A stretch of 64,000 nt of DNA. Origin: Aliidiomarina taiwanensis (GTDB taxonomy: Bacteria; Pseudomonadota; Gammaproteobacteria; Enterobacterales; Alteromonadaceae). The translations under genes and the position numbers were made by a program. This document shows positions 27,638 through 37,354 of the stretch, in pieces. Position 1 is the stretch's first letter. Each line of letters begins with the position of its first letter. The stretch covers positions 1 to 64,000 of the forward strand of contig NZ_PIPQ01000004.1 of the NCBI RefSeq assembly GCF_003987015.1. The letters are read 5' to 3'. The notes under the pieces are model-generated. The model worked only from the letters and a program-made list of their open reading frames with translations, had not been told where the DNA came from and ran no database searches.

Positions 27638-28027
27638 ATGCGTTTGATTCAATGGTTTTTACCTGTTTTACTTACATCCGCTGTGTTTGCAGCACCCGCC
27701 AAAGCAGTAGAAAACGAACTAATTGCCAAAAGTCTCTGCCGGGCAATTATGTCGGACGACCGCTCGTATCTACGAGACATCATCACGAAACACAAGCTAC
27801 GTTTGCCGAATGTATTTACAGCCGTTCGTTGCAATGGCTACAGCATGTTGCAGTTTGCCATTACGGCAGAAGCACTTGATGTGGGCGAAATGCTTATACG
27901 GCGTGTGCCCCTAAGCGTACTTGAAGCTGACAAGGTTGACGGGGAAAGTGTGGATGAATGGGCAGAAAAAGCCGGCTATGGCAGCTCGCCCGTGATTGCG
28001 ATTGTTCGCCAACGCTTAGGGAAATAA
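27638..28027 (+). CDS. Small secreted protein, DUF3718-like
   Basis: This 129-residue protein has a signal peptide (about 1-23, cleaved after AKA). The mature part carries two cysteines (in KSLCRAI and VRCNGYS), which could pair in the periplasm. The pattern of LC, a central R-L, CNG and a following F-A helix resembles the DUF3718 family of Alteromonadales, but I cannot confirm it. No function is known. It has a good ribosome site (AGGAG, 27625-27629), a 216-base gap before it and a terminator after it, so it is likely a single-gene unit. Confidence 0.7.
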   Translation: MRLIQWFLPVLLTSAVFAAPAKAVENELIAKSLCRAIMSDDRSYLRDIITKHKLRLPNVFTAVRCNGYSMLQFAITAEALDVGEMLIRRVPLSVLEADKVDGESVDEWAEKAGYGSSPVIAIVRQRLGK

Positions 28028-28058
28028 CCCACACTGCATACCGACGCATTCGGGTTAG

Positions 28059-28077
28059 GAAGCGAGTCGCTTCTTTT
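28059..28077 (+). terminator. Short terminator after the DUF3718-like gene
   Basis: The stem GAAGC (28059-28063) and GCTTC (28069-28073) has a 5-base loop and is followed by TTTTGTT. The stem is short but the T-run is well placed. It separates this gene from pepQ. Confidence 0.5.
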
Positions 28078-28118
28078 GTTACACTGCGCATACACCTTTT
28101 AGTTTTGAAGAGGGGCGT

Positions 28119-29429
28119 ATGAGCCTATACAGTGAACACTTAAAAACCGTAATGCGTCGTTTCGACGAGGCCCTGGAACATACGGGGTTCGACAGCGTAT
28201 TAATTTTTTCCGGACAACCTCAAGTAGCCTTCCTTGACGATAATAGCTACCCATACCGAGTAAACCCACTTTTTAAGTATTGGCTGCCCATTACGGAAAG
28301 CCCTAAAAGCTATATTTTCTACCGCAAGGGCGAAACACCTAAGCTGTTTCTTTTCCAAGCACGCGACTTTTGGCACACCCAGCCTCAACTGCCACCGGGT
28401 GAATGGCAAGAGCTTTTCGATATTCAACTGATCGATACGATTCAACCAGTACGTTCTGCATTAAGCGGCGCATTGTCGCAAACAGCGTTTCTCGGTGAAG
28501 CATTTGATGGGCTGTCAGAGTGGGGGCTTGCTGAAGTGAACCCAACGTCGCTCATTAACTACGTGCATTTTCAGCGTTCGCTCAAAACCGAGTACGAAGT
28601 AAGTTGCTTAAGAAAAGCCAACGTGTTGGCTGCGCAAGGGCACAATGCAGCTAAGCTCGCCTTTGATAACAAAGCCAGTGAGCTGGAAATACACCATGCC
28701 TACTTGGGCGCTATTCAATGCCACGAAACACAACTGCCGTATAACAGCATTGTGGCTTTGAACCAAAATGGGGCCGTGCTGCATTACGACGTATATGAAA
28801 CCAAAGCCCCTGCGGAGCACCTGTCATTCCTGATTGATGCCGGAGCATTGCATGACGGCTACTGTGCCGATATTACACGGACCTATAGTGCTTCAGCGGA
28901 AGGTTTTTATGCCGAATTAGTACAGGCTGTAGACGAAGCAGAGCAAGCGATTATAGGTGACATCGAAGTGGGTCGTTCCTATTACGACTTACATGTGGAC
29001 ATGCACCGAAAAATTGCAGGTCTTTTGGCCCAATTTGGTTTCTTCAAAATCAGTGCTGAAGCCATTTTTGAGCGTGGCTATACCCGTGCCTTCTTTCCGC
29101 ATGGGTTAGGTCACTTTATTGGCTTACAGGTGCACGATGTGGCTGGGCACTTAAAGAACGCACAAGGGGAAAGTTTCGCACCCGACGCACAGCACCCGTT
29201 CTTACGATTGCGCCAAACCATTCAGGCAGGTCAAGTATTTACCATTGAGCCTGGCTTGTATGTGGTTGATCAGTTGCTCGAAGAGTTTGAAGGAAACGAA
29301 GACTTCAATTGGCAGCGAATTGCAGAGCTCCGTCCGTACGGCGGCGTTCGGATTGAAGACAGCGTACATGTAACCTCAGAAGGCACGGTAGAAAACCTCA
29401 CCCGAGACGCCTTCGCAAGCTTGAAATAA
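28119..29429 (+). CDS. pepQ: Xaa-Pro dipeptidase PepQ
   Basis: PepQ is a cytosolic metallopeptidase that splits dipeptides ending in proline. The 436 residues have the pita-bread fold residues: the metal aspartates in LIDAGALHDGYCADITRTY (near 237-255), HGLGHFIGLQVHD (near 328-340), FTIEPGLYV and the final RIEDSVHV. The length agrees with E. coli PepQ (443). It is a stand-alone gene, convergent with anmK; in enterics pepQ is next to fadBA, which is not the case here. PepQ-family enzymes may also hydrolyse organophosphate esters. Confidence 0.93.
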   Translation: MSLYSEHLKTVMRRFDEALEHTGFDSVLIFSGQPQVAFLDDNSYPYRVNPLFKYWLPITESPKSYIFYRKGETPKLFLFQARDFWHTQPQLPPGEWQELFDIQLIDTIQPVRSALSGALSQTAFLGEAFDGLSEWGLAEVNPTSLINYVHFQRSLKTEYEVSCLRKANVLAAQGHNAAKLAFDNKASELEIHHAYLGAIQCHETQLPYNSIVALNQNGAVLHYDVYETKAPAEHLSFLIDAGALHDGYCADITRTYSASAEGFYAELVQAVDEAEQAIIGDIEVGRSYYDLHVDMHRKIAGLLAQFGFFKISAEAIFERGYTRAFFPHGLGHFIGLQVHDVAGHLKNAQGESFAPDAQHPFLRLRQTIQAGQVFTIEPGLYVVDQLLEEFEGNEDFNWQRIAELRPYGGVRIEDSVHVTSEGTVENLTRDAFASLK

Positions 29430-29452
29430 GCCACCTACAGCACGCCTGTTCG

Positions 29453-30580
29453 TTACAGGGCAGGCGTGTAACTACCAAGAACAACAGGCCGTTTCGCGCC
29501 AGTGACCTGTGTTACGTTGCCCGCTTGCGTGGTGACATGAGCATAAGCTAACCATGCAAACAGTATGGCCTCCACCCACTCAGGATCGACCCCGAGCACA
29601 GCGGTACTGTGCCAATCGATATTAGGAGTCAATGCTTGCAGCCGCTCAACCAAGTAGGTGTTTTTAACGCCCCCTCCGCAAAGGTACACTTGGTCACAGT
29701 GTCCTTGCTGCATGAGAGCGTGCCCGACTGTGTGGGCAGTCAGCTCTAAAAGGGTTGCTTGTACGTCTGTTGGCGTAGGCTCTTGGCCGGTAACAGCGGT
29801 GAACGCTGCAAGCTTGTGGTGAAGCCAGCGTAAGTTGAAATACTCACGGCCGGTACTTTTCGGTGCCGCTAATTGAAAGTAGGGATCGGCAAGGCAGGCT
29901 TCTAGCAATGGAGCAAGGGGCTGGCCAGAGCGTGCCCAAGCGCCATCTCGGTCGAAATGTGCCTGTTTATGATGCTGCTGGTACCAGGCGTCAAGCAGCG
30001 TGTTCGCTGGGCCGCAGTCGAAACCGGTAATATCTCCTGAGGCAGGAAGCCAGGAAATATTGGCGATGCCACCTAAATTAATGACGGCACGGTTGTACTC
30101 CGTTGAATGGAATAAAGCCTGGTGCAAAGCTGGCGCAAGTGGTGCGCCCTGCCCACCGACAGCAATGTCTTTTTGGCGAAAGTGAGACACCACAGCTATG
30201 CCAGTGTTGGCTGCGAGGGTCGCTGGGCAACCTAACTGTAGGCTAAATGCGGGCGTCAATTCTGGGTGGTGCCGTACGGTTTGACCGTGGGAGCCGATGG
30301 CTATGATCTCTTGTGGCTGCACACCTGCTGCGGCTAAAGCATGCTGCACAGCCTTCGCTGTTTCTAAAGCAAAGTCTCGGTCGGCCAAGCCATAATTCAC
30401 GAGTTCATTCGCATGTGGGCTGCAGAGCTGTTGGAGTTGCTGTTTCAGCGCCGGTGGAAATGGGTGACTATAGCTGGACACCAACTCAATGCCAGCCGCG
30501 TCAATAGCTGTAATAGCAATGTCGATAGCATCTATACTGGTGCCCGATAAGGCACCAAGATAAAGTTGCTTAGTCGGCAT
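29453..30580 (-). CDS. anmK: Anhydro-N-acetylmuramic acid kinase
   Basis: AnmK opens the 1,6-anhydro ring of anhydroMurNAc and phosphorylates it to MurNAc-6-phosphate during murein recycling. The 375-residue product has the phosphate-binding start LGALSGTSIDAIDIAI, GSHGQTVRHHP near 98 and GLGGIANI-like INLGGIANISW with FDCGPANTLLD near 185. Typical AnmK has SGTSxDG(I/V)D; here alanine replaces the glycine (SGTSIDAID). Its start overlaps the mepM stop by 11 bases, so the two wall genes are likely coupled. It pairs functionally with mpl, amgK and murU in the window. Confidence 0.95.
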   Translation of the reverse strand: MPTKQLYLGALSGTSIDAIDIAITAIDAAGIELVSSYSHPFPPALKQQLQQLCSPHANELVNYGLADRDFALETAKAVQHALAAAGVQPQEIIAIGSHGQTVRHHPELTPAFSLQLGCPATLAANTGIAVVSHFRQKDIAVGGQGAPLAPALHQALFHSTEYNRAVINLGGIANISWLPASGDITGFDCGPANTLLDAWYQQHHKQAHFDRDGAWARSGQPLAPLLEACLADPYFQLAAPKSTGREYFNLRWLHHKLAAFTAVTGQEPTPTDVQATLLELTAHTVGHALMQQGHCDQVYLCGGGVKNTYLVERLQALTPNIDWHSTAVLGVDPEWVEAILFAWLAYAHVTTQAGNVTQVTGAKRPVVLGSYTPAL

Positions 30581-31886
30581 TGTGGTAAGCCAAGAAAATA
30601 CGCTGACGACTTTCTAGCATGGCCATTTTTTGCTCGGCAAAATGAGTAAAAGATGCCAGCTCACTTGCCGGTAAGGACTCGGCTTGCGGTAAGTTGACTG
30701 TACGCGGGTTGCGATGGCTACCATCAACAAGAAACTCATAGTGTAAATGGGGACCGGTTACTCGGCCTGTGGCACCGACGCGGCCAATAAGCTGTCCTTG
30801 GCGAATCCTGTCGCCGCGGCTCACATGACGGCGGCTAAGGTGCAGGTACTTAGTTACATAGCGTTCACCATGCTGAATAAACACATAGTGGCCGTTTAAA
30901 TTGTTATAGGCACTGGCGATGACTTTACCGTCGCCTGCGGCCATAACCGGAGTTCCAGTTGCGGCTGCATAGTCAATACCATTATGAGGTGACACCCGGC
31001 CGGTAACTGGGTGTAAGCGGCGTGGGTTGAAACTTGAACTGACGCGGGTAAAGTGCACGGGTGCGCGCAAGAAGCTTTTGCGCATGTTTTTACCTTCAGG
31101 CGTGTAATAGTTGCCGTTGTTGTGACGAACAGCACGGAACACTTCGTCTTGGTTAATAAACTCAGCGGCAATAATATGGCCTGTGCCCACATACTCGCCG
31201 TCTACGTATTTTTTCTCGAAAATAACCGCAAAGCGGTCGCCCTGACGAATGTCTAAAGCAAAGTCGATATCCCAGCCAAACAATTCTGCTAGGCTCATAA
31301 TTTGTGACTGGGTTAACCCCGCTTCAACCCCTGCGTTCCAAAAGTTACTGGTAATAGTGGCCTGCGTGAATTCTTCGCGGCTTTCAAACTCTTTGGTTTC
31401 CATATGGGCAACAAAGTCACTTGTACCTTCTGCGGCACGCAGTACAAACGTGTCAGTGGTATTCAACACATAGCGAAGCTCAACAATGTTGTTTTCTGGG
31501 TTTTTGGCTATTTGCAGTGTGTCGCCCGGGTGTACGCGGCGAAGTAGGTTGTCGGTATCGGCTTGGGTCAGGCGGTACAGTTGTTGGGCAGAAAAGCCTA
31601 AGCTAGAAAAAATGCGTGCTAAGCTGTCACCGGACTTAATTTCATACTCCAGCCAGGTAACGGTTTGTTCAGGCGTTTCAGCGCCTTCTGGCAGGGCGAT
31701 ATCAAGGGGTAGGGGGTAGCGTTTCCCTAATTCATAGAGCGACTCTTGTGCTGCTACATTACGTGAGGCGCTGGCACGCTCAGAAGGCCATATCAGGAGG
31801 ATCAATAATAAAGCGGAGATACCCGAAATGGTTATTTTGTGTCGGCGCGGTAAACGTCGCACCACATTTTGAATTGGTTTTACCAT
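30570..31886 (-). CDS. mepM: M23 murein DD-endopeptidase (MepM-like)
   Basis: This periplasmic enzyme cuts peptide cross-links to let new murein in. The 438 residues have a membrane anchor (about 18-36), an OapA-like/LysM region (YEIKSGDSLARIFSSLG near 75-90) and an M23 domain with the zinc ligands HNGIDY (first H and D, near 305) and GPHLHYEF (near 383). I start at the ATG of MVKPIQ (31886); a longer form from 31952 is not supported by a ribosome site. It is coupled to anmK and diverges from tyrS. Confidence 0.9.
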   Translation of the reverse strand: MVKPIQNVVRRLPRRHKITISGISALLLILLIWPSERASASRNVAAQESLYELGKRYPLPLDIALPEGAETPEQTVTWLEYEIKSGDSLARIFSSLGFSAQQLYRLTQADTDNLLRRVHPGDTLQIAKNPENNIVELRYVLNTTDTFVLRAAEGTSDFVAHMETKEFESREEFTQATITSNFWNAGVEAGLTQSQIMSLAELFGWDIDFALDIRQGDRFAVIFEKKYVDGEYVGTGHIIAAEFINQDEVFRAVRHNNGNYYTPEGKNMRKSFLRAPVHFTRVSSSFNPRRLHPVTGRVSPHNGIDYAAATGTPVMAAGDGKVIASAYNNLNGHYVFIQHGERYVTKYLHLSRRHVSRGDRIRQGQLIGRVGATGRVTGPHLHYEFLVDGSHRNPRTVNLPQAESLPASELASFTHFAEQKMAMLESRQRIFLAYHNAD

Positions 31887-32026
31887 AAAACAAAGACCTA
31901 TTTGGTAAGCAGCCTTAGCATAATAGCATTTTATACGCTTTGCTAGCACCAAGTGAGTTCAATAAAAATATGCTTTGCAGTAGAATACATAGTATGCAGA
32001 AAAGTTCATTATACGTGGAGTAAAAA

Positions 32027-33229
32027 ATGAGTACAGATGTGGCGAAAGCAATGGCGCTCATCACCCGTGGGGTTGATGAAGTTTTATTACAAGAGGAATT
32101 AGAAAAGAAGTTAAGCCGTGGTAAGCCACTGACAATCAAAGCAGGTTTTGACCCGACAGCCCCTGATTTACACTTAGGCCATACGGTTTTACTGAACAAG
32201 TTACGTGCTTTCCAAGACTTAGGTCATAACGTGGTATTCTTGATTGGCGACTTTACGGGCATGATAGGTGACCCCTCAGGGAAAAATGTCACGCGTAAGC
32301 CACTTACCCGTGAAGAAGTGCTCGCGAACGCAGAAACGTATAAAGAGCAAGTATTCAAAGTTCTTGACCCAGCCAAAACAGATGTTCGCTTTAATAGTGA
32401 ATGGATGAACGCGATGGGCGCCGCCGATATGATTAAGCTTGCTGCCCGCCAAACCGTTGCCCGTATGCTGGAGCGTGACGACTTTAAAAAACGTTACAAA
32501 GACGGCCAAGCCATTGCTATTCATGAATTTATTTACCCACTGGTGCAAGGCTGGGACTCGGTTGTGTTAAAGGCCGATATAGAAATGGGCGGAACTGACC
32601 AACGCTTTAACTTACTTATGGGGCGTGAACTTCAACGTGAAGAAGGGCTAGAGCCTCAAACGGTTATTACAGTCCCATTACTTGAGGGGCTCGACGGCGT
32701 CCAGAAAATGTCGAAGTCGTTGGGTAACTACATCGGCATTACCGATGCACCGAATGATATGTTTGGCAAACTTATGTCCGTTTCTGACGAGTTGATGTGG
32801 CGCTATTTTGAGCTGCTTAGTTTCCGTTCCACAGAAGAAATTGCAGGCTTAAAGCAAGCCATTGCCGAAGGAGAAAACCCGCGTAACGTAAAAGTGGCAT
32901 TGGCCAAAGAGCTCATTACGCGCTTCCATGACGAGGCTGCTGCCGACGCAGCAGAGCAAGACTTTGTTCAACGCTTCCAAAAGAACGCCATGCCAGAAGA
33001 TATTGAAAGCATGGAATTAACTTTAGATGACGCACAGCTAGGTATTGCCAGTGTGTTGCGTGAGGCCGGTTTAGTACAGTCTACCTCTGAAGCCATGCGC
33101 ATGATTAAACAAAACGCTGTGCGCATAGACGGCGAGCGTGTGACAGACACCAAGTTAACGTGCGAGCGTGGCAGTGAAGCAGTGTACCAAGTAGGAAAGC
33201 GTAAGTTTGCTCGCATTAAGCTAGCATAA
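32027..33229 (+). CDS. tyrS: Tyrosyl-tRNA synthetase
   Basis: This enzyme charges tRNA-Tyr. The 400-residue protein is a class I synthetase with the HIGH-type motif HLGH (near 48-51), the tyrosine pocket, KMSKSLGN (near 227) and a C-terminal S4 RNA-binding domain (about 335-400). The KMSKS form and the length place it in the TyrRZ-type subfamily, different from E. coli TyrS (424 residues, KFGKT). It lies alone, divergent from mepM, and ends in a strong terminator shared with the chemoreceptor gene. Confidence 0.96.
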   Translation: MSTDVAKAMALITRGVDEVLLQEELEKKLSRGKPLTIKAGFDPTAPDLHLGHTVLLNKLRAFQDLGHNVVFLIGDFTGMIGDPSGKNVTRKPLTREEVLANAETYKEQVFKVLDPAKTDVRFNSEWMNAMGAADMIKLAARQTVARMLERDDFKKRYKDGQAIAIHEFIYPLVQGWDSVVLKADIEMGGTDQRFNLLMGRELQREEGLEPQTVITVPLLEGLDGVQKMSKSLGNYIGITDAPNDMFGKLMSVSDELMWRYFELLSFRSTEEIAGLKQAIAEGENPRNVKVALAKELITRFHDEAAADAAEQDFVQRFQKNAMPEDIESMELTLDDAQLGIASVLREAGLVQSTSEAMRMIKQNAVRIDGERVTDTKLTCERGSEAVYQVGKRKFARIKLA

Positions 33230-33253
33230 GGGTTGCGCAGCTTTGTAAAGCAT

Positions 33254-33289
33254 AAAAAAAGGGCTCTGATTATTCAGAGCCCTTTTTAT
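33254..33289. terminator. Bidirectional terminator, tyrS / chemoreceptor
   Basis: The stem GGGCTCTGA (33261-33269) and TCAGAGCCC (33274-33282) has a 4-base loop, with seven A before and TTTTTATT after. It lies between convergent genes and can work both ways. Confidence 0.9.
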
Positions 33290-33301
33290 TTTGCCTGTTG
33301 A

Positions 33302-35302
33302 TTATAAGCGGAAGGTTCGAATCGACTCTTGCATCTCCGCTGCGAGGCGGGCAACTTCGTCACTTGCTTCGTCGGTTTGTAATGCGCCGGACTCGGCACG
33401 CTCTGCGATAGCTACAATTTCTTCAAGCTTCTCGCTTATCTCACGGCTGGTAGCGCTTTGCTCTTCAGCGGCAGTGGCAATATGCGTGCTGCTGTCGGAA
33501 GCTTGGTGTACCGAGTGAGTAATTTCGTCCAGTGCGCTGGTTTGTTTCTCAGTTTGAGTGACGCTCATTTCTGCTTGCTGACGACCACGCTCCATCACGC
33601 TAACGGCGCGCTCCGAGTCTGTCTGTAGGCTTTCGATCATGCTTTGAATTTCTTCTGTTGACTGCTGTGTACGGCTGGCAAGAGTACGTACTTCGTCAGC
33701 TACAACCGCAAAGCCTCGACCATGTTCACCCGCACGAGCGGCCTCAATGGCTGCATTTAAAGCTAATAAGTTGGTTTGGTCGGCGATACCGCGAATGACG
33801 TCAAGAATACCACCAATGTTGGAACTGTTTTCTGAAAGCTGGTTAATAACCTCGGCGGCATTTTTAATTTCAACTGCTAAGCCTTCAATGGTTTTTCTGT
33901 TCTCTTGCGCCAGCACAATAACTTGGCTTGCTTCTTCGTCTGAATGCTGAATTTCACGCAATGCGTCGGTGGCGGCACGTGCAACTTCCGAAGAGGTGCT
34001 CGTCATTTCTTGCGTGGCCGCTGCAACTTGTTCAACCTGTGAGCGTTGCTCTTGGATAGCACTCATGCTTGACGCTGACACACTGGATGACTGCTCGGCT
34101 GCCGTTGCTAGTTGGGTAGCCCGGTTTGCAATACCTTCAATAAGGGTTCTTAAGTTATCAATTAACTTGTTGGTGTTACTTGCTAGCTCACCAAATTCGT
34201 CGTTGCTTGAGTCGTCTAGCTTATGACTTAAGTCACCAGAGGCAAGCGTATTTAGAATTTCATTGACGCGGCCTAGCGGGGCGGTAATAGCGCGCACAGT
34301 GACAAAACTAATGCCTATCGCCAGTAGCACAGAGACCAGGGTGAGCAAGGTATTAATCCAGGTGCCACGAGAAATAGAGGCGAGTGCGTCTTGGCGTAAG
34401 GTTTGAGCCACGCCTTGTACTTGCGACTGTAACTGGCTCATATCCACAAGTAGACGCGACATGCGCTCTTCGTTAGCGGTGATTTGTGCTTGGCTTTGCG
34501 TGCGGAGTGAAAGCGAGCGCTGCACCATTTCGACAAGCGCGTCAGGTGAGCCAATTAAAGCGTTTTTAGCTTCCTGAATGTTTTCGGCAATGTCGGGCAG
34601 TAAAGGATGCGTTGGAGCATGCCCACGAACTAATTGGTAGCGCGAGTCAATGGTTTCAATGGCCACTTCAATTTCACTACGAATAATGCTGGCACGGTCA
34701 GCGTCGTCTGCATTTAAAATGTCGTAGCCTAGAGTTACAAAGCTGTTCAGTGCTGTTTCTAGTAGGCCTGCGTCGTTGTAAAGCTCACGAGAAATACCAG
34801 GCTCGTCAATGAGGTCAAGAATAAACATAGCCGCACTGTCAGAGTAGTTTTCTACATCACGAATACGGCGCTGAGTTTGGTCACCTAAGGTTAAAAACTC
34901 ACGCTGTGAGCTAATGACATTGGCTGCATCTGTGGTGAAGTTGTGGGCTCTATTAATAACATCTTGAATATTGGTTTGTTGTCCAGAGGCCGCAAGGGTA
35001 TCGGCCAAGCGCTCCATGTCAGCGTCTAAACTTTCTAAGTTCTCGTCGTATGCTAACTGTTCTGCATTAACTTGGTCTAAGGTTGTGGCATGGTAGCTTT
35101 TGAGTTGAATGTTGCTGATTTGCAAGAGTTCAGCTTGGATAGCGCCAACCCCTACTAAAGAAGGAATAGCCACTTCATTCACTTGATCCGTAGAGGCTCC
35201 TACATTCCGCAAGCCAAAAAATGAGCTCACGCTAATAACAAATAGAAGTGCCGTTATGATGGCAAAGCCACCGATGATGCGCATAGCAACAGTTATTCTC
35301 AT
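33302..35302 (-). CDS. Methyl-accepting chemotaxis protein
   Basis: This 666-residue inner-membrane chemoreceptor has membrane helices at about 8-30 and 315-340. Between them lies a helical periplasmic sensor of about 280 residues, long enough to be of the helical bimodular type. A HAMP domain follows ([13 protein letters not shown]), then the signalling tip [20 protein letters not shown]. There is no C-terminal NWETF-type pentapeptide. Start chosen at 35302, behind GGAG (35308-35311 region); a GTG at 35314 overlaps that site. It follows apaH by only 31 bases, so may be read from the lptD-apaH operon. Ligand unknown. Confidence 0.92.
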   Translation of the reverse strand: MRITVAMRIIGGFAIITALLFVISVSSFFGLRNVGASTDQVNEVAIPSLVGVGAIQAELLQISNIQLKSYHATTLDQVNAEQLAYDENLESLDADMERLADTLAASGQQTNIQDVINRAHNFTTDAANVISSQREFLTLGDQTQRRIRDVENYSDSAAMFILDLIDEPGISRELYNDAGLLETALNSFVTLGYDILNADDADRASIIRSEIEVAIETIDSRYQLVRGHAPTHPLLPDIAENIQEAKNALIGSPDALVEMVQRSLSLRTQSQAQITANEERMSRLLVDMSQLQSQVQGVAQTLRQDALASISRGTWINTLLTLVSVLLAIGISFVTVRAITAPLGRVNEILNTLASGDLSHKLDDSSNDEFGELASNTNKLIDNLRTLIEGIANRATQLATAAEQSSSVSASSMSAIQEQRSQVEQVAAATQEMTSTSSEVARAATDALREIQHSDEEASQVIVLAQENRKTIEGLAVEIKNAAEVINQLSENSSNIGGILDVIRGIADQTNLLALNAAIEAARAGEHGRGFAVVADEVRTLASRTQQSTEEIQSMIESLQTDSERAVSVMERGRQQAEMSVTQTEKQTSALDEITHSVHQASDSSTHIATAAEEQSATSREISEKLEEIVAIAERAESGALQTDEASDEVARLAAEMQESIRTFRL

Positions 35303-35333
35303 AATAAGCTCCACAAACCACTGAATTTTGTTT

Positions 35334-36149
35334 TTATTTGCCTTCTAAATTAGGCAGGCTAACTTTTTCTGCACGGTCGCAATCGTATAATGTTAAGTGA
35401 CCATTCCATACGCAGCCCGTGTCTAGGGCAATGATGTCGTCACGCCCCGTTTCACCACTGAGAGAAGCCCAATGCCCAAAAAATACTTGGGTGGTGCTGG
35501 TGGCTTGTAATTCAAACCAAGGAACAAGCTCACCCGGTGGCGCTGTTTCTAGCGCATCCTTGTGCGTCAGGTCTAGCGCACCCTCTGGGGTGCAATAACG
35601 CATGCGTGTTAATGCATTGATTATATATCGGTATCGGTCGCTCCCTGACAAACTTGAGTGCCATTTGTTGGGTTCATTACCATACATGTGTTGCAGTAAG
35701 CCCTTCCAGCTTGCGCTTTGTAGTTGCTCTTCAACTTCGTGTGCATACTGAATTGTCTCTGCAATTTTCCAGCCGGGTGGCAAGCCTGCGTGGCTCATAA
35801 ATTGACGTGCTTTTGGGTCATGCAAGGCAAGCGGAAAGTGGCGCAGCCAGTCTGCTAAAAGGTGGCTGTTTGGAGCGGACAAAAGCGCAGCTGTTTCTTG
35901 GCTTGTTTTGGTGGGTTGCAAGCCAGCGTACACAGCTAAATAGTGCAGGTCATGGTTACCAAGGGTGCATGAAAAAGCACCTTCTAAGCTATAAAGAAAA
36001 TTCAGGGTTTTTAGGGGCGCAGGGCCACGCCCAATTAAGTCGCCCACGGCCCATAGCTCGTCTCGACTTGGAGAAAAGTCGACTTCTGCCAAGAGGCTCC
36101 GTAAGGTTGTGTAACAACTGTGTATATCACCCACCAGGTAACGGCTCAT
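35334..36149 (-). CDS. apaH: Diadenosine tetraphosphatase ApaH
   Basis: ApaH splits Ap4A symmetrically to two ADP, removing this stress nucleotide, and can remove Np4 caps from RNA. The 271 residues show the phosphoesterase motifs GDIH (7-10), GDLIGRG (near 36-42) and GNHD (near 65-68). I start at the ATG of [10 protein letters not shown] (36149), behind AAAGGAG; the open frame extends 40 codons upstream into apaG without support. It follows apaG by 19 bases, as in E. coli. Confidence 0.96.
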   Translation of the reverse strand: MSRYLVGDIHSCYTTLRSLLAEVDFSPSRDELWAVGDLIGRGPAPLKTLNFLYSLEGAFSCTLGNHDLHYLAVYAGLQPTKTSQETAALLSAPNSHLLADWLRHFPLALHDPKARQFMSHAGLPPGWKIAETIQYAHEVEEQLQSASWKGLLQHMYGNEPNKWHSSLSGSDRYRYIINALTRMRYCTPEGALDLTHKDALETAPPGELVPWFELQATSTTQVFFGHWASLSGETGRDDIIALDTGCVWNGHLTLYDCDRAEKVSLPNLEGK

Positions 36150-36168
36150 GCCACGGGCTCCTTTGACA

Positions 36169-36543
36169 TTAATGTAAAATGTTCGGTTGAGCCAGCCTGA
36201 ACTGGGGAATAACCAACTGAAAGGACTCGCCGGATGCATCGCGCATGCCATAATAACCTTCCATGACACCCACGGGAGTTTCTAACACAGTGCCACTGGT
36301 ATAGGTAAAAGAGTCACCAGGCTCGATAATGGGTTGCTGGCCTACCACACCCGCTCCTTTTACTTCTGTTACCTCTCCGTTTGCGTCTGTAATAGTCCAA
36401 GCGCGGTCCATAAGTTGCACAGAACCTTCACTTTGGTTGGTAATGGTAATGGTGTAAGCAAACACATAACGGTGGCGGGCCGACTCGGACTGAGCCGGCA
36501 AAAACATGGTTTTAACTTTTACAGAAACGTTATTATTACTCAT
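36169..36543 (-). CDS. apaG: ApaG domain protein (Co2+/Mg2+ efflux family)
   Basis: ApaG is a small beta-sandwich protein of uncertain function, often annotated in cobalt/magnesium efflux. The 124 residues contain the family blocks [13 protein letters not shown] near 27-39, AWTITDANG, and GPGE-like [12 protein letters not shown] followed by [10 protein letters not shown] start at MSNNNV (36543), which overlaps the rsmA stop by 8 bases, implying translational coupling. It sits between rsmA and apaH as in most gammaproteobacteria. Confidence 0.93.
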   Translation of the reverse strand: MSNNNVSVKVKTMFLPAQSESARHRYVFAYTITITNQSEGSVQLMDRAWTITDANGEVTEVKGAGVVGQQPIIEPGDSFTYTSGTVLETPVGVMEGYYGMRDASGESFQLVIPQFRLAQPNILH

Positions 36544-37354
36544 CTTCTTGGGGCGGATTATCACTTAGCCAGTTCGCAATACGAACGTAGTCGGCGACGG
36601 CTAATGTTTCAGGGCGTGCGCCAGGGTTTATTTGCAATGCTTCGAGCTGTTCTGCGCTCAGGAGTTCTTTTAAATTATTGCGCATGGTTTTACGGCGCTG
36701 GTTAAACGCAGTTTGACAGACACGATTCAGCATTGCCCGGTCTTTCACTGGAAAAGGGGGGTGCGCATAAGGCGCTAACCGAACCACGGCGGAGTCTACC
36801 TTAGGTGCAGGGGTAAAAGCCTCAGGTGGCACATCTAGTACCAAAGAGACTTCAGCGCATTGCTGTACCATAATAGACAGTTTCCCATAGGCTTTACTGC
36901 CTGGCCCTGCAGCCATGCGGTCAACCACTTCTTTTTGCAGCATGAAGTACATGTCGTCCACCACGTCTAATGACTGCAATATATGGAAAATAAGTGGTGT
37001 TGAGATGTTATAGGGTAAGTTCCCGAACACGCGTAACTTACCGCCAAGATCAGCGGCAAGCGCTTGAAAGTCAAACTTCAAGGCGTCATTGCGGTGCACA
37101 GTTAACAGTTTGCTCAACCGCGGGTGTTGCTCTAGGCGATCTGCTAGGTCGCGGTCAAGCTCAATGACATGCAAATGGCCACTGGTTTCAGCGACAGGCT
37201 CGGTGAGGGCGGCAAGGCCTGGGCCTATTTCAACCAAATGCTGTTGTGGCTGCGGCCCGATAGCGGAGACAATGTCGTGAATAACTTGGTCGTCGTTTAA
37301 AAAGTTTTGACCAAAGCGTTTCCGAGCGCGGTGCCCGTGCATAGACTTACTCAT
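36536..37354 (-). CDS. rsmA: 16S rRNA A1518/A1519 dimethyltransferase RsmA
   Basis: RsmA (KsgA) makes the two adjacent N6,N6-dimethyladenosines near the 3' end of 16S rRNA, late in 30S assembly; loss gives kasugamycin resistance. The 272-residue protein has the family start [11 protein letters not shown], the SAM loop [12 protein letters not shown] near 42-53, and the catalytic NLPYNIST near 113-120. Its first bases overlap pdxA by 8 and its end overlaps apaG by 8, so three consecutive genes are physically linked. Confidence 0.97.
   Translation of the reverse strand: MSKSMHGHRARKRFGQNFLNDDQVIHDIVSAIGPQPQQHLVEIGPGLAALTEPVAETSGHLHVIELDRDLADRLEQHPRLSKLLTVHRNDALKFDFQALAADLGGKLRVFGNLPYNISTPLIFHILQSLDVVDDMYFMLQKEVVDRMAAGPGSKAYGKLSIMVQQCAEVSLVLDVPPEAFTPAPKVDSAVVRLAPYAHPPFPVKDRAMLNRVCQTAFNQRRKTMRNNLKELLSAEQLEALQINPGARPETLAVADYVRIANWLSDNPPQEDE

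Noticed and set aside
29441-29468. Inverted repeat CACGCCTG / CAGGCGTG between pepQ and anmK
   Set aside because: The 12-base loop is large, one arm lies in the last codons of anmK and no T-run follows; too weak to call a terminator.
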